Assembly (NCBI GenBank): GCA_043804635.1
Contig: JAZDIU010000057.1
Location: 1-15,365, forward strand
Reading direction: 5' to 3'
Source of the DNA: JAZDIU01 sp043804635
GTDB taxonomy: Bacteria; Chloroflexota; Dehalococcoidia; Dehalococcoidales; UBA2162
DNA: 15,365 nt
The notes under the pieces are model-generated. The model did no database searches. It saw nothing but the letters and a program-made list of their open reading frames with translations, and was not told the DNA's origin. How positions within the stretch are numbered: position 1 is the first letter of the stretch; every line of letters begins with the position of its first letter. Positions 1 to 6,469 of the stretch are shown here, piece after piece. The position numbers and the translations under genes were made by a program.

Positions 1-1193
1 GTGCTAAGGGGTCCCCATACCCGCAAGTCTTCTACAAGGGGCTCGGTCATGTAGCCAAGCACCGGTTTCCCCCGATGTAAAGTTTCACTCGCTTCCGGCT
101 CGGCATAGCTATCAGCGTTTTCCTTATTCGGAGATTCGAAATTAAGAATACCATATGGAGGCTTGTCTGCCGGTCTGCGGGGGCTGGAATGCAGATAGAA
201 CTTCGTCCACTTCGTCCTGGCAAGCGGGTACTCATTCTCATAGCGGCACTCCCTGGTCGCCCGGTCGATTATCATAATCTCTGGTTCATTCATAATGCCG
301 GTATCGATACCCTTCAACCAGGTATCGAACCACCTGAGAATATACTCGTTGAGCGGACGACTGCGTACAAAGAAGGCATTTGCCAGACCGTGCACCAGAG
401 GCAATACCAGCAGTTTTTTTGGGGCATTAATGGCATTATAACCAGCCAGTTGTGTACGGGAGTGGAGTGCGCTGCCACCTTCGACCATGCTCAGAACCGG
501 TATCTTCACCTTTTCGATATTTGTGATGCCACTACGTTCCCAATAGATGGGACCATCGTCGGGGTTTTGACCGAGCTGAACAATCAGATTGGTGGGAGGA
601 AGTTTTCCTTCAACGGGACCCGGCCACAGGCACTGCAGTGCCGTATCGCCGGCCCATCTGTAAATGAACCCACCATAAATAAACCCGCCCTCATGACGCG
701 ACCGGTAATCATCCATGGAAGCATCATAGGGAGCAATACACTTCAGGTGTGGTGGTTTAAGCCCGGCAATCAGCCACTGAATCCTGGCAAAATAAGAATC
801 GCCGAGCATCCCGACATTGCCGGTACACCATGGCTGTTTAGCAATCCACTCGATAATCTCATAGCCATCCATCTGTTCTTCCTTGTCATACCAGTTGTAC
901 TGGCCTTGAGATAAGCCGGAACCTCGGGACTGGCCGATAACGTGAACGTAGCCGTGCTGGACCATATAGAAAGTATTGCCGGTCTCAATGGAGTGCGACA
1001 TTTCGGGGGCATAAGTTTGGATATCTTTGAGGTAGGCGCCAGTCGAGAAAATAGCCGGATGACGTTTATTATCGTCGGGACGGAAGACGTCACAGACTAT
1101 CTTGATGCCGTCCCGCATCGTGACCATCACATCACGGTCTAACTTAATTCCGGGAGGTAACACTGGTGCAGGAATCGGATAACTTATTTCCAT
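1..1193 (-). CDS. CocE/NonD-type alpha/beta serine hydrolase (3' part missing)
   Basis: About 397 codons are present; the reading frame stays open to the left edge, so the C-terminus is missing. The protein starts with a typical CocE N-terminus (MRDGIKIVCDVFRP, residues 26-39). The nucleophile elbow GMLGDSY puts the catalytic serine at residue 133. WFDTWLKGIDTG and, near the edge, YMTEPLVEDLRVWGP match the linker and the start of the beta-sandwich domain of the X-Pro dipeptidyl-peptidase/CocE family, which hydrolyses esters or amides. The expected catalytic histidine is H268 (LPLVHG). The loop where the family's aspartate usually sits reads GGSALH (239-244), with no Asp. The ATG at 1193-1191 follows an AAGGAG site about 10 bases upstream. 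It lies 22 bp behind the metallo-hydrolase gene and is probably co-transcribed with it. No signal peptide is seen, so it is likely cytoplasmic. The substrate is unknown. Confidence 0.85.
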   Translation of the reverse strand, partial: MEISYPIPAPVLPPGIKLDRDVMVTMRDGIKIVCDVFRPDDNKRHPAIFSTGAYLKDIQTYAPEMSHSIETGNTFYMVQHGYVHVIGQSRGSGLSQGQYNWYDKEEQMDGYEIIEWIAKQPWCTGNVGMLGDSYFARIQWLIAGLKPPHLKCIAPYDASMDDYRSRHEGGFIYGGFIYRWAGDTALQCLWPGPVEGKLPPTNLIVQLGQNPDDGPIYWERSGITNIEKVKIPVLSMVEGGSALHSRTQLAGYNAINAPKKLLVLPLVHGLANAFFVRSRPLNEYILRWFDTWLKGIDTGIMNEPEIMIIDRATRECRYENEYPLARTKWTKFYLHSSPRRPADKPPYGILNFESPNKENADSYAEPEASETLHRGKPVLGYMTEPLVEDLRVWGPLS

Positions 1194-1215
1194 CTTCTTT
1201 GACTCCTTTTCTTAT

Positions 1216-2040
1216 TTATTTCTTACCTGAGTAAAGCTGGTATAAGCGAGCGATACTCATCCGGTTTATCTCGGCTTCTGGAATGGGGATAGCTGCCGGT
1301 GTTTTAGGGTAGGGATCGGGCGGGACTATCTTAACCACGGCTTCGGCTTCGGTCAGTCCCTGCTTTATTGCCGCCTTGACGGCATCTATCCACTTGCGGA
1401 TGATACCTGCCTGCTCATCGAGGTAGCTTTTGTCGCAAGACGTCCCGTGTCCCGGCACGATAACATTAACGTCGAGGCTCCTGATTTTCTCCAAGGAAGC
1501 GAACCATGCATCGGGTATAGATTCCTGGAGCCATGTCTTCGCCTTGTGGAAAACACAATCGGTGGTAAAAACTACCTTTTCTTCAGGAATAAAGACACCG
1601 ATACCGCCGGAGGAGTGGCCGGGTAACGGCATCAGCTTAAAAGTATGGTCGCCCAGGTGAAGCTCAAGGTCGCCGTTGAAGGCAATATCAGCCAGTTTAA
1701 GCTGGAAATCCTTCATTATGGAACTAGTGGATGGGTCACGCTTGGTCACACGGTCGATAATATCCTTGGAAGACATTTTTGCCAGTTTCTTCCGGGTCTC
1801 TTCAGAGCTGATGAGAACCCCGGGGAAGAACCAGCTATTGGTGCAGTGGTCGCCATGCTCCTCGGTGGTAATCACGTAGCGGAGCTTTCCTTTCTTCGCA
1901 ACCTCATCCCGCCATTTAACGGAATCGGTAGGACTCATCGGGGTATCGACGATTACTACTCCCTCTTTGGTGGTAATCAATCCCAGGTTACAGAAGGTAT
2001 TGTTGCTCTCGACGTAGACATTTGGGGATACTTGTATCAT
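1216..2040 (-). CDS. MBL-fold metallo-hydrolase with altered first zinc ligand
   Basis: This 274-residue protein has the metallo-beta-lactamase fold order: GVVIVDTPMS strand-turn (27-36), zinc motif TTEEHGDH (58-65), LPGHSSGG with H142, FTTDC with D161 and VPGHG with H198. The canonical HxHxDH motif reads ExHxDH here: E60 replaces the first histidine, while H62, D64, H65, H142, D161 and H198 are kept. Members of this superfamily hydrolyse thioesters, lactones, sulfate esters or beta-lactams; the exact reaction cannot be told. There is no signal peptide, so it is probably cytoplasmic and not a secreted lactamase. The start is fixed by an AAAGGAGG ribosome site 7-8 bases upstream. A perfect-consensus promoter lies about 60 bp upstream, and the CocE-type hydrolase follows after 22 bp, suggesting a two-gene hydrolase operon. 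Confidence 0.88.
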   Translation of the reverse strand: MIQVSPNVYVESNNTFCNLGLITTKEGVVIVDTPMSPTDSVKWRDEVAKKGKLRYVITTEEHGDHCTNSWFFPGVLISSEETRKKLAKMSSKDIIDRVTKRDPSTSSIMKDFQLKLADIAFNGDLELHLGDHTFKLMPLPGHSSGGIGVFIPEEKVVFTTDCVFHKAKTWLQESIPDAWFASLEKIRSLDVNVIVPGHGTSCDKSYLDEQAGIIRKWIDAVKAAIKQGLTEAEAVVKIVPPDPYPKTPAAIPIPEAEINRMSIARLYQLYSGKK

Positions 2041-2108
2041 AGTGGCTGCCTCCTTTCTTTATTTAGACGTGTGTAGTTTACGGGTGCGCTCGTGTGAGAT
2101 TGTTAGGG

Positions 2109-2137
2109 ATTATAGATTTCCATCCCCTCAATGTCAA
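2109..2137 (-). promoter_or_regulatory. perfect sigma-70 consensus promoter (TTGACA-17-TATAAT)
   Basis: On the minus strand TTGACA (2137-2132) is followed after exactly 17 bases by TATAAT (2114-2109), matching both consensus hexamers fully. Transcription would start near 2102 and give a leader of about 60 bases before the metallo-hydrolase ATG at 2040. It sits in the 127-bp gap after the hydroxyacid dehydrogenase stop, so the two hydrolase genes probably have their own strong promoter rather than depending on read-through. Confidence 0.78.
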
Positions 2138-2167
2138 GAGCCACGATATAGGAAATGATTTCGGATT

Positions 2168-3244
2168 TTAGTATTCCTTATTCTTATCCAGGATATTCAT
2201 CAATGTCTGCCCATCCAGGTATCGCTTCAGGTTATCGCAGAAAAGGCCGATGACCCGCTTACCGTGAGTATCGGCGAAGCCAGACATGTGGGGGCTTAAG
2301 ATGGCGTTCGGTATCTGCCACAGCTCGCTATCCGTAGACAGAGGTTCTCTTTCAAAGACATCCAGTCCGGCGCCGGCAATCCATCCTTCCTTAAGCGCCC
2401 GTATCAAAGCTTTCTCGTCTACCAGCCCGCCCCGGGCAATATTGACAAGGTAAGCGCTCCGTTTCATCATCTTTAATCTGGCTTCGTCTATAAGATGCGT
2501 CGTGGCTGTTGTTAAAGGAGCGGCAATTACCACAAAATCGCTTCTAGCCAGCAGGCTGTTCAATTCCGAGAGAGGATATAGCTCGTCCATACCGGAAACG
2601 TTTGTCTCCCGCTTTGTCGCCGACCGCCTGGTGCCTATAACATTCATACCGATAGCCTTGGTCAGCTTCACCACTTCACTGCCGATTGCGCCGAGTCCGA
2701 TAATACCTACCGTCTTACTACGGACCTCCAGAGTTTCAAATGGTTCCCATTGCCGGCCCTGTTTAAGCTGCATAAGACGGGGCAGTCCTTTAGCCAGCAT
2801 CATTATAAAAGCCAGGACATGCTCCGCAATATCGATTGCTATGGCACCACGACTGTTAGTAACGGTCACGCTGCCATCGAATATTCCCGATGTTCGGTAA
2901 ATATCGATGCCGACTCCGCCGATGTGTATCCATTTTAACTTCGGAGCACGAGCGAGAAGTCTCTCCGGGAACCTCAACAACCCAAAGACTACCTCTGCTT
3001 CAGCCAGCAAAGCATCCAGACTCCCGCCTTGTTCTTGGCTCTGGCCGCCTGAAGTTTCTTTAGCCTCTCTCAAAAAAAGCTCGTTTAACATTCCCTTTTT
3101 ACCGCTTTTCTCAATTTCGGTGGCAAATAAATCCGTACCGTCTCTCACCGATATGCGCGGGCCGCCCGCCGCAACCGGTTTCATAATTTCCTGACTCGAA
3201 GTAAGCCGCGGCCGGTGCAGAATAAGAACATTGACTTTATTCAT
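2168..3244 (-). CDS. D-isomer-specific 2-hydroxyacid dehydrogenase
   Basis: This 358-residue protein oxidises or reduces D-2-hydroxy acids/2-oxo acids with NAD(P). The nucleotide fold carries GIIGLGAIGSE (180-190, GxGxxG). The three family catalytic residues are visible: R271 in NIARGG, E300 in LDVFEREP and H319 in LSPHMSG. After the second strand of the fold the sequence is GTRRS (204-208); arginines instead of an acidic residue suggest a preference for NADP(H), which is inference. The N-terminal substrate domain is longer than usual because of a charged insert at about 45-75. The ATG has an AAAGGAG site 8 bases upstream and a TATAAT promoter beyond it. It may act with the LarA-type racemase in this window, but they are not in one operon. 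The substrate is unknown. Confidence 0.9.
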   Translation of the reverse strand: MNKVNVLILHRPRLTSSQEIMKPVAAGGPRISVRDGTDLFATEIEKSGKKGMLNELFLREAKETSGGQSQEQGGSLDALLAEAEVVFGLLRFPERLLARAPKLKWIHIGGVGIDIYRTSGIFDGSVTVTNSRGAIAIDIAEHVLAFIMMLAKGLPRLMQLKQGRQWEPFETLEVRSKTVGIIGLGAIGSEVVKLTKAIGMNVIGTRRSATKRETNVSGMDELYPLSELNSLLARSDFVVIAAPLTTATTHLIDEARLKMMKRSAYLVNIARGGLVDEKALIRALKEGWIAGAGLDVFEREPLSTDSELWQIPNAILSPHMSGFADTHGKRVIGLFCDNLKRYLDGQTLMNILDKNKEY

Positions 3245-3273
3245 TTCTTAGCTCCTTTCACAAAGTCTGCCAT

Positions 3274-3302
3274 ATTATACTCCTTACACCAGTGCTTACC
3301 AA
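3274..3302 (-). promoter_or_regulatory. promoter for the hydroxyacid dehydrogenase gene
   Basis: Minus-strand TTGGTA (3302-3297) and TATAAT (3279-3274) are separated by 17 bases. The -10 box is a full match and the -35 box is partial. Transcription would start near 3267, giving a leader of about 22 bases that contains the AAAGGAG ribosome site. It is one half of a divergent promoter region whose other half faces the epimerase-like gene. Confidence 0.65.
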
Positions 3303-3323
3303 ACAGACGGAAAAGGAAGAGTT

Positions 3324-3400
3324 TAAGAGAAGGGCAAAGCCCTTCTCTTAGTAATTATTTCCCCCTCTCCTCGTAGGAGAGGGGGTCAGGGGGTGAGGTC
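3324..3400. repeat. paired-hairpin intergenic repeat element
   Basis: Two perfect inverted repeats stand side by side between the divergent promoters. The first has 12-bp arms (3324-3335 and 3339-3350) with an AAA loop. The second has 11-bp arms, ccccctctcct at 3361-3371 and its complement at 3375-3385, with a CGT loop. It is followed by a G-rich tail to 3400. The 20 bases at 3381-3400 recur in inverted orientation at 10626-10645 with 18 identities. No gene ends here, as both neighbours are transcribed outwards, so these are unlikely to be terminators. They look like a dispersed palindromic repeat. Confidence 0.7.
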
Positions 3401-3449
3401 TTAATTTCTCGATTGTCTTCAACCGACTGCGATTTAAATCGCATTGATA

Positions 3450-3458
3450 TGCTATACT
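3450..3458 (+). promoter_or_regulatory. extended -10 promoter for the epimerase-oxidoreductase operon
   Basis: TGCTATACT (3450-3458) is an extended -10 element: TG, one base, then TATACT (one mismatch to TATAAT). No good -35 box is visible at the right distance, as is common for extended -10 promoters. The start would be near 3465, about 35 bases before the ATG at 3501. The same nine bases TATGCTATA (from 3448) recur in the promoter at 10884-10894. Confidence 0.5.
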
Positions 3459-3500
3459 TCTATAGCTTAATGTTTCAAGTTACTACAAGGAGTGTGAACT

Positions 3501-3950
3501 ATGTCAAAATTACTTGACCACGTTTGTATTCTGGTTAAAGATATCGACCAGGCTATCGAACACTACAAGAACATTATCGCCACCTGCGCGCCCGAGGTGG
3601 CGAATCAAAAAATAGAAAAACACGAAGCATTCACCGGTAAAGACAAATATTTTAGTGTAGTTTTCACCGCCGGAGGTGATGGCTGTAACATCCAGCTTCT
3701 CCAGCCTCTGGACGCGGAATCGCCATTAGGCAAACGCCTGGCAAAATATGGGGAGCATATCCATCATATCGCTTTTGCTTCCTCACAACTTGAGAATACA
3801 GTTAAAGGTTTGAAAAAGAGAGGGGTTACCTTGCATAGCGATAAGCTCTTCTATGATGCTAATAATCCCTCTCGCAGGTGGAACTGGATACTGCCTCAAT
3901 ACGCTCACGGTGCTCTCATTGAAGTTATAGATGAGCTAAAGGTAAAATAA
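3501..3950 (+). CDS. VOC-family protein, methylmalonyl-CoA epimerase-like
   Basis: This 149-residue protein has two betaalphabeta-beta-beta modules of the vicinal oxygen chelate fold. Likely metal ligands follow the epimerase pattern: H7 (LDHVCI), Q65 (NIQLLQ), H89 (HIHHIAF) and E141 (ALIEVID). The length and ligand spacing fit methylmalonyl-CoA epimerase, which interconverts the (R) and (S) CoA esters in propionate and branched-chain metabolism. No methylmalonyl-CoA mutase lies in the window, so a different substrate (another glyoxalase-type lyase or isomerase) stays possible. The ATG has AAGGAG 8 bases upstream. It is the first gene of an operon with the thiazoline-hydrolase-like gene (42 bp on) and the aldehyde:ferredoxin oxidoreductase. 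Confidence 0.78.
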   Translation: MSKLLDHVCILVKDIDQAIEHYKNIIATCAPEVANQKIEKHEAFTGKDKYFSVVFTAGGDGCNIQLLQPLDAESPLGKRLAKYGEHIHHIAFASSQLENTVKGLKKRGVTLHSDKLFYDANNPSRRWNWILPQYAHGALIEVIDELKVK

Positions 3951-3992
3951 CGGTAGTGGGTCACTTCATTAAAGATTGGAAGGAGAAATAAA

Positions 3993-4553
3993 ATGGCGAC
4001 AAAACAACAGCAACCAGCCGGCACCCCCGGAGAATACGGCAGAGTGCAACGTGATTTATCGAGTATGCCTCCCGGGGAATTAGTTTGCCAGGTAAAGAAT
4101 CATCAGGCTGAAGACGTTATCGTGCTGTCAAAAGTCCTTATCTCAGTAGTTGGCAAGGAAGAAGCCGGAAAGCTGATTAGCAAAGCCCGTTATGATATTT
4201 ACCACAAGGCAGGCAAAAAGGTAGCCGAGAGACTGGGAAATCCCAAAGACCTTGACAGCTATTTAGAAGAGTATTTCCTGAAGTCGCCCAGGCCGGAGGC
4301 GCCAGTCTGGATTGCACCAGGAGAATTCATTTACCGGACAAAAAACAAAGCTGTCAGACGAACCTCAAACTATTGCTTTAAGGCTGAAGCTTTCAAGAGA
4401 TTCGCCGATAAAGAGATGCTGGAATTTCTGGGCAAATACTATTGCGTGCACGATATCGCCTGGGCGGAAGGCTTTAATCCGAATATGAAAATCAAACTGA
4501 CTAAAAGCTTTCTATTCGGAGACCCTTATTGTGAATTTACCGTAGAAGTCTAG
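3993..4553 (+). CDS. L-2-amino-thiazoline-4-carboxylate hydrolase-like protein
   Basis: This 186-residue soluble protein has no signal peptide or membrane segment. The C-terminal part (about 145-186) resembles the family named after L-2-amino-thiazoline-4-carboxylic acid hydrolase: YYCVHDIAWAEGFNP (149-163), then a strand and a GDPYCEF end (176-182), with Cys, His and Asp residues in the usual places. The family name comes from a bacterial cysteine-synthesis enzyme, but most members sit in unrelated operons and are uncharacterised, so the reaction should not be taken from the name. The first 25 residues are Gln/Pro/Gly-rich and probably disordered. AAGGAG lies 7 bases before the ATG. It lies 42 bp after the epimerase-like gene and 26 bp before the oxidoreductase gene, which suggests a role linked to the latter. 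The family assignment was made by eye. Confidence 0.6.
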   Translation: MATKQQQPAGTPGEYGRVQRDLSSMPPGELVCQVKNHQAEDVIVLSKVLISVVGKEEAGKLISKARYDIYHKAGKKVAERLGNPKDLDSYLEEYFLKSPRPEAPVWIAPGEFIYRTKNKAVRRTSNYCFKAEAFKRFADKEMLEFLGKYYCVHDIAWAEGFNPNMKIKLTKSFLFGDPYCEFTVEV

Positions 4554-4579
4554 TATAAAAAACTTCAGGAGAACGAAAA

Positions 4580-6463
4580 ATGCCTAATGGTTATACCGGT
4601 AAAATCTTAAGGGTCAATCTCTCATCGGGCAGTATTACTACCGAAACTCCCCCGGACAATTTTTATCGTCATTATCTGGGCGGCGAGGGACTCATCGCCT
4701 ACTTCTTGCTCAAGGAAGTCCCGAAGGGAGTCGACCCCTTAGGACCTCAAAATAAACTAATTTTTGCCGCCGGTCCCATAACCGGAGCACCGGTGGGCGG
4801 CTCCGGCCGAAACAGTATCGGAGCTAAATCACCCCTTACCGAAGGATTCGGTGAGGCTGATGCCGGCGGCTACTGGGGAGCCGAACTTAAAATGGCTGGC
4901 TTCGATGCCATTATCATTGAGGGCAAGGCAGAAAAGCCGGTCTATCTTTTCATCCAGGATGGAGAAGCTAAAATAAAAGACGCCAGTCACCTCTGGGGGA
5001 TGAAGACCCTGGAATGCCAGAATGCTATCCGACAGGAGCTTGGTGACTCATTAATAAAGGTAGCCCAGATTGGGCCGGCAGGAGAGAATCTGGTTCGTTT
5101 CGCTTGCGTTGTAAACGACCTGGATGCTTTTGCCGGCAGGACCGGTTTAGGAGCCGTGATGGGCTCGAAGAAATTAAAAGCAGTAGCCTGCCGCGGCCGC
5201 CAGCGCCTTTCCCTGGCTAATAAAGAAGCCGTGGCTGAAATTGCCCGCTGGATTAGAGATAACACCCCCGTAAACGCCAACTACCTGCGAGACCACGGCA
5301 CCGCCGGAAACGTATCCGCTTTCAGCAAGGATGGCGGCTTGCCGACCAATAATTTCCAGCAGGGTTCCTTCGCTGATGCCGATAAAATAACCGGCCGGTT
5401 GATGACCGAAACCATTCTGGTGAAGCGACGGGGATGTTTTGCCTGCCCCATCCAGTGCAAACGGGAAGTGAAAGTTGATGAGCCTTTTATAGTTGACCCC
5501 CAATACGGAGGACCCGAGTATGAAACAATCGCCGCCATTGGCTCTAATTGCGGGGTCGGCGACCTTAAAACAGTGGCTAAAGGCAGTGAAATGACCGCTG
5601 CTTACGGCGTGGATAGTATCTCCTGTGGAATGGCGATATCATTTGCAATGGAATGCTTTGAACGGGGATTATTAACTAAGAAAGATACCGGAGAACTTGA
5701 CCTTAAGTTCGGTAACGGGGCAGCAATGATGGAGATGATAGAGCGGATTGCTCTGCGGAAGGGTCTCGGGGATGTGCTGGCGGAAGGCGTCGTCCGGGCA
5801 TCCAAGAAATTAGGCAAAGCTACGGAAGAATTCGCCCTCCACGTTAAGGGACAGGAACTACCGATGCACGAGCCGCGCTGGAAGCAGGGCTTGGGCATGG
5901 GGTTCGTAATGTCGCAGACCGGCGCCGACCACTGTCACAATATGCATGACACGGCTTACTCATCTTCGGCGAGTAAGATGCTTAGACAGCTAAATGCACT
6001 GGGAGTCATCGAACCTTTACCGATAACCGACCTGTCACCGGCAAAGATGCGTCTTCTCATCTACCATTCTTTATGGCAGCACCTGATGAACTGTACCGTC
6101 TGCTGTTATTTCGTGATGGTCTATGGGCTGGTCGGGTTCCAGAGGGTAACCGATTTGCTCAATGCCGTTACCGGCTGGAATACCACCGTCTTCGAACTGA
6201 TGAAAGTTGCCGAAAGGTCGGTCAATCTATCACGGGTTTTTAATGTCAGGGAAGGTTTCACCGCTCAGGATGATAATCTGCCGAAGCGCTTTTTCAGTCC
6301 TCAACTGCCGGGCGGGCCCCTTAAAGATATCGCCGTCGATGCTAAGGCATTCCAGAAAGCTAAAGAAACCTATTACGATATGATGGGCTGGCCTAACGGA
6401 ATACCCTCCCCGGCTAAGCTGGGCGAACTGGGCATTGATTGGGCAGTGCCGTTGTTACTATAG
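4580..6463 (+). CDS. aldehyde:ferredoxin oxidoreductase (tungsten/molybdopterin family)
   Basis: This 627-residue protein matches the full length of the family, which oxidises aldehydes to acids (or reduces acids) with ferredoxin, using a bis-pterin tungsten or molybdenum cofactor and one [4Fe-4S] cluster. The N-terminal pterin domain reads GYTGKILRVNLSSG (4-17), YLGGEGLIAY (32-41) and GGSGRNSIGAKSPLTEGFGE (73-92). Three cluster cysteines are C286, C289 and C293 (CFACPIQC), and the distant fourth is probably C505 in HLMNCTVCC. A second pterin-binding segment lies around 440-460 (MSQTGADHCHNMHD). AGGAG lies 8 bases before the ATG. As the third gene of its operon it stops 6 bp from the convergent LarA gene. 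Several family branches exist (aldehyde, formaldehyde and glyceraldehyde-3-phosphate enzymes, BamB-like aryl-CoA reductase subunits), so the substrate is open. No separate ferredoxin gene accompanies it. Confidence 0.93.
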   Translation: MPNGYTGKILRVNLSSGSITTETPPDNFYRHYLGGEGLIAYFLLKEVPKGVDPLGPQNKLIFAAGPITGAPVGGSGRNSIGAKSPLTEGFGEADAGGYWGAELKMAGFDAIIIEGKAEKPVYLFIQDGEAKIKDASHLWGMKTLECQNAIRQELGDSLIKVAQIGPAGENLVRFACVVNDLDAFAGRTGLGAVMGSKKLKAVACRGRQRLSLANKEAVAEIARWIRDNTPVNANYLRDHGTAGNVSAFSKDGGLPTNNFQQGSFADADKITGRLMTETILVKRRGCFACPIQCKREVKVDEPFIVDPQYGGPEYETIAAIGSNCGVGDLKTVAKGSEMTAAYGVDSISCGMAISFAMECFERGLLTKKDTGELDLKFGNGAAMMEMIERIALRKGLGDVLAEGVVRASKKLGKATEEFALHVKGQELPMHEPRWKQGLGMGFVMSQTGADHCHNMHDTAYSSSASKMLRQLNALGVIEPLPITDLSPAKMRLLIYHSLWQHLMNCTVCCYFVMVYGLVGFQRVTDLLNAVTGWNTTVFELMKVAERSVNLSRVFNVREGFTAQDDNLPKRFFSPQLPGGPLKDIAVDAKAFQKAKETYYDMMGWPNGIPSPAKLGELGIDWAVPLLL

Positions 6464-6469
6464 CAAAAT

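Noticed and set aside
189..914. Plus-strand open frame of 241 codons opposite the CocE-type gene
   Set aside because: It is the antisense shadow of a clearly homologous coding region on the minus strand, has no ribosome site, and its translation resembles no family.
770..1093. Minus-strand open frame of 107 codons within the CocE-type gene
   Set aside because: It overlaps the true frame, which carries the GDSY nucleophile motif; the alternative translation is low-complexity Ser/Pro/Leu without motifs.
1216..2040. Antibiotic-resistance beta-lactamase reading of the metallo-hydrolase
   Set aside because: No signal peptide, altered first zinc ligand and a metabolic neighbourhood; the fold is shared by many unrelated hydrolases.
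3324..3385. Hairpins as transcription terminators
   Set aside because: Both flanking genes are transcribed away from this place, and no run of T follows either stem on either strand.
3501..3950. Antibiotic-resistance (bleomycin/fosfomycin) reading of the VOC-fold protein
   Set aside because: Ligand spacing H7/Q65/H89/E141 and length fit epimerase-type members better, and the operon is metabolic.
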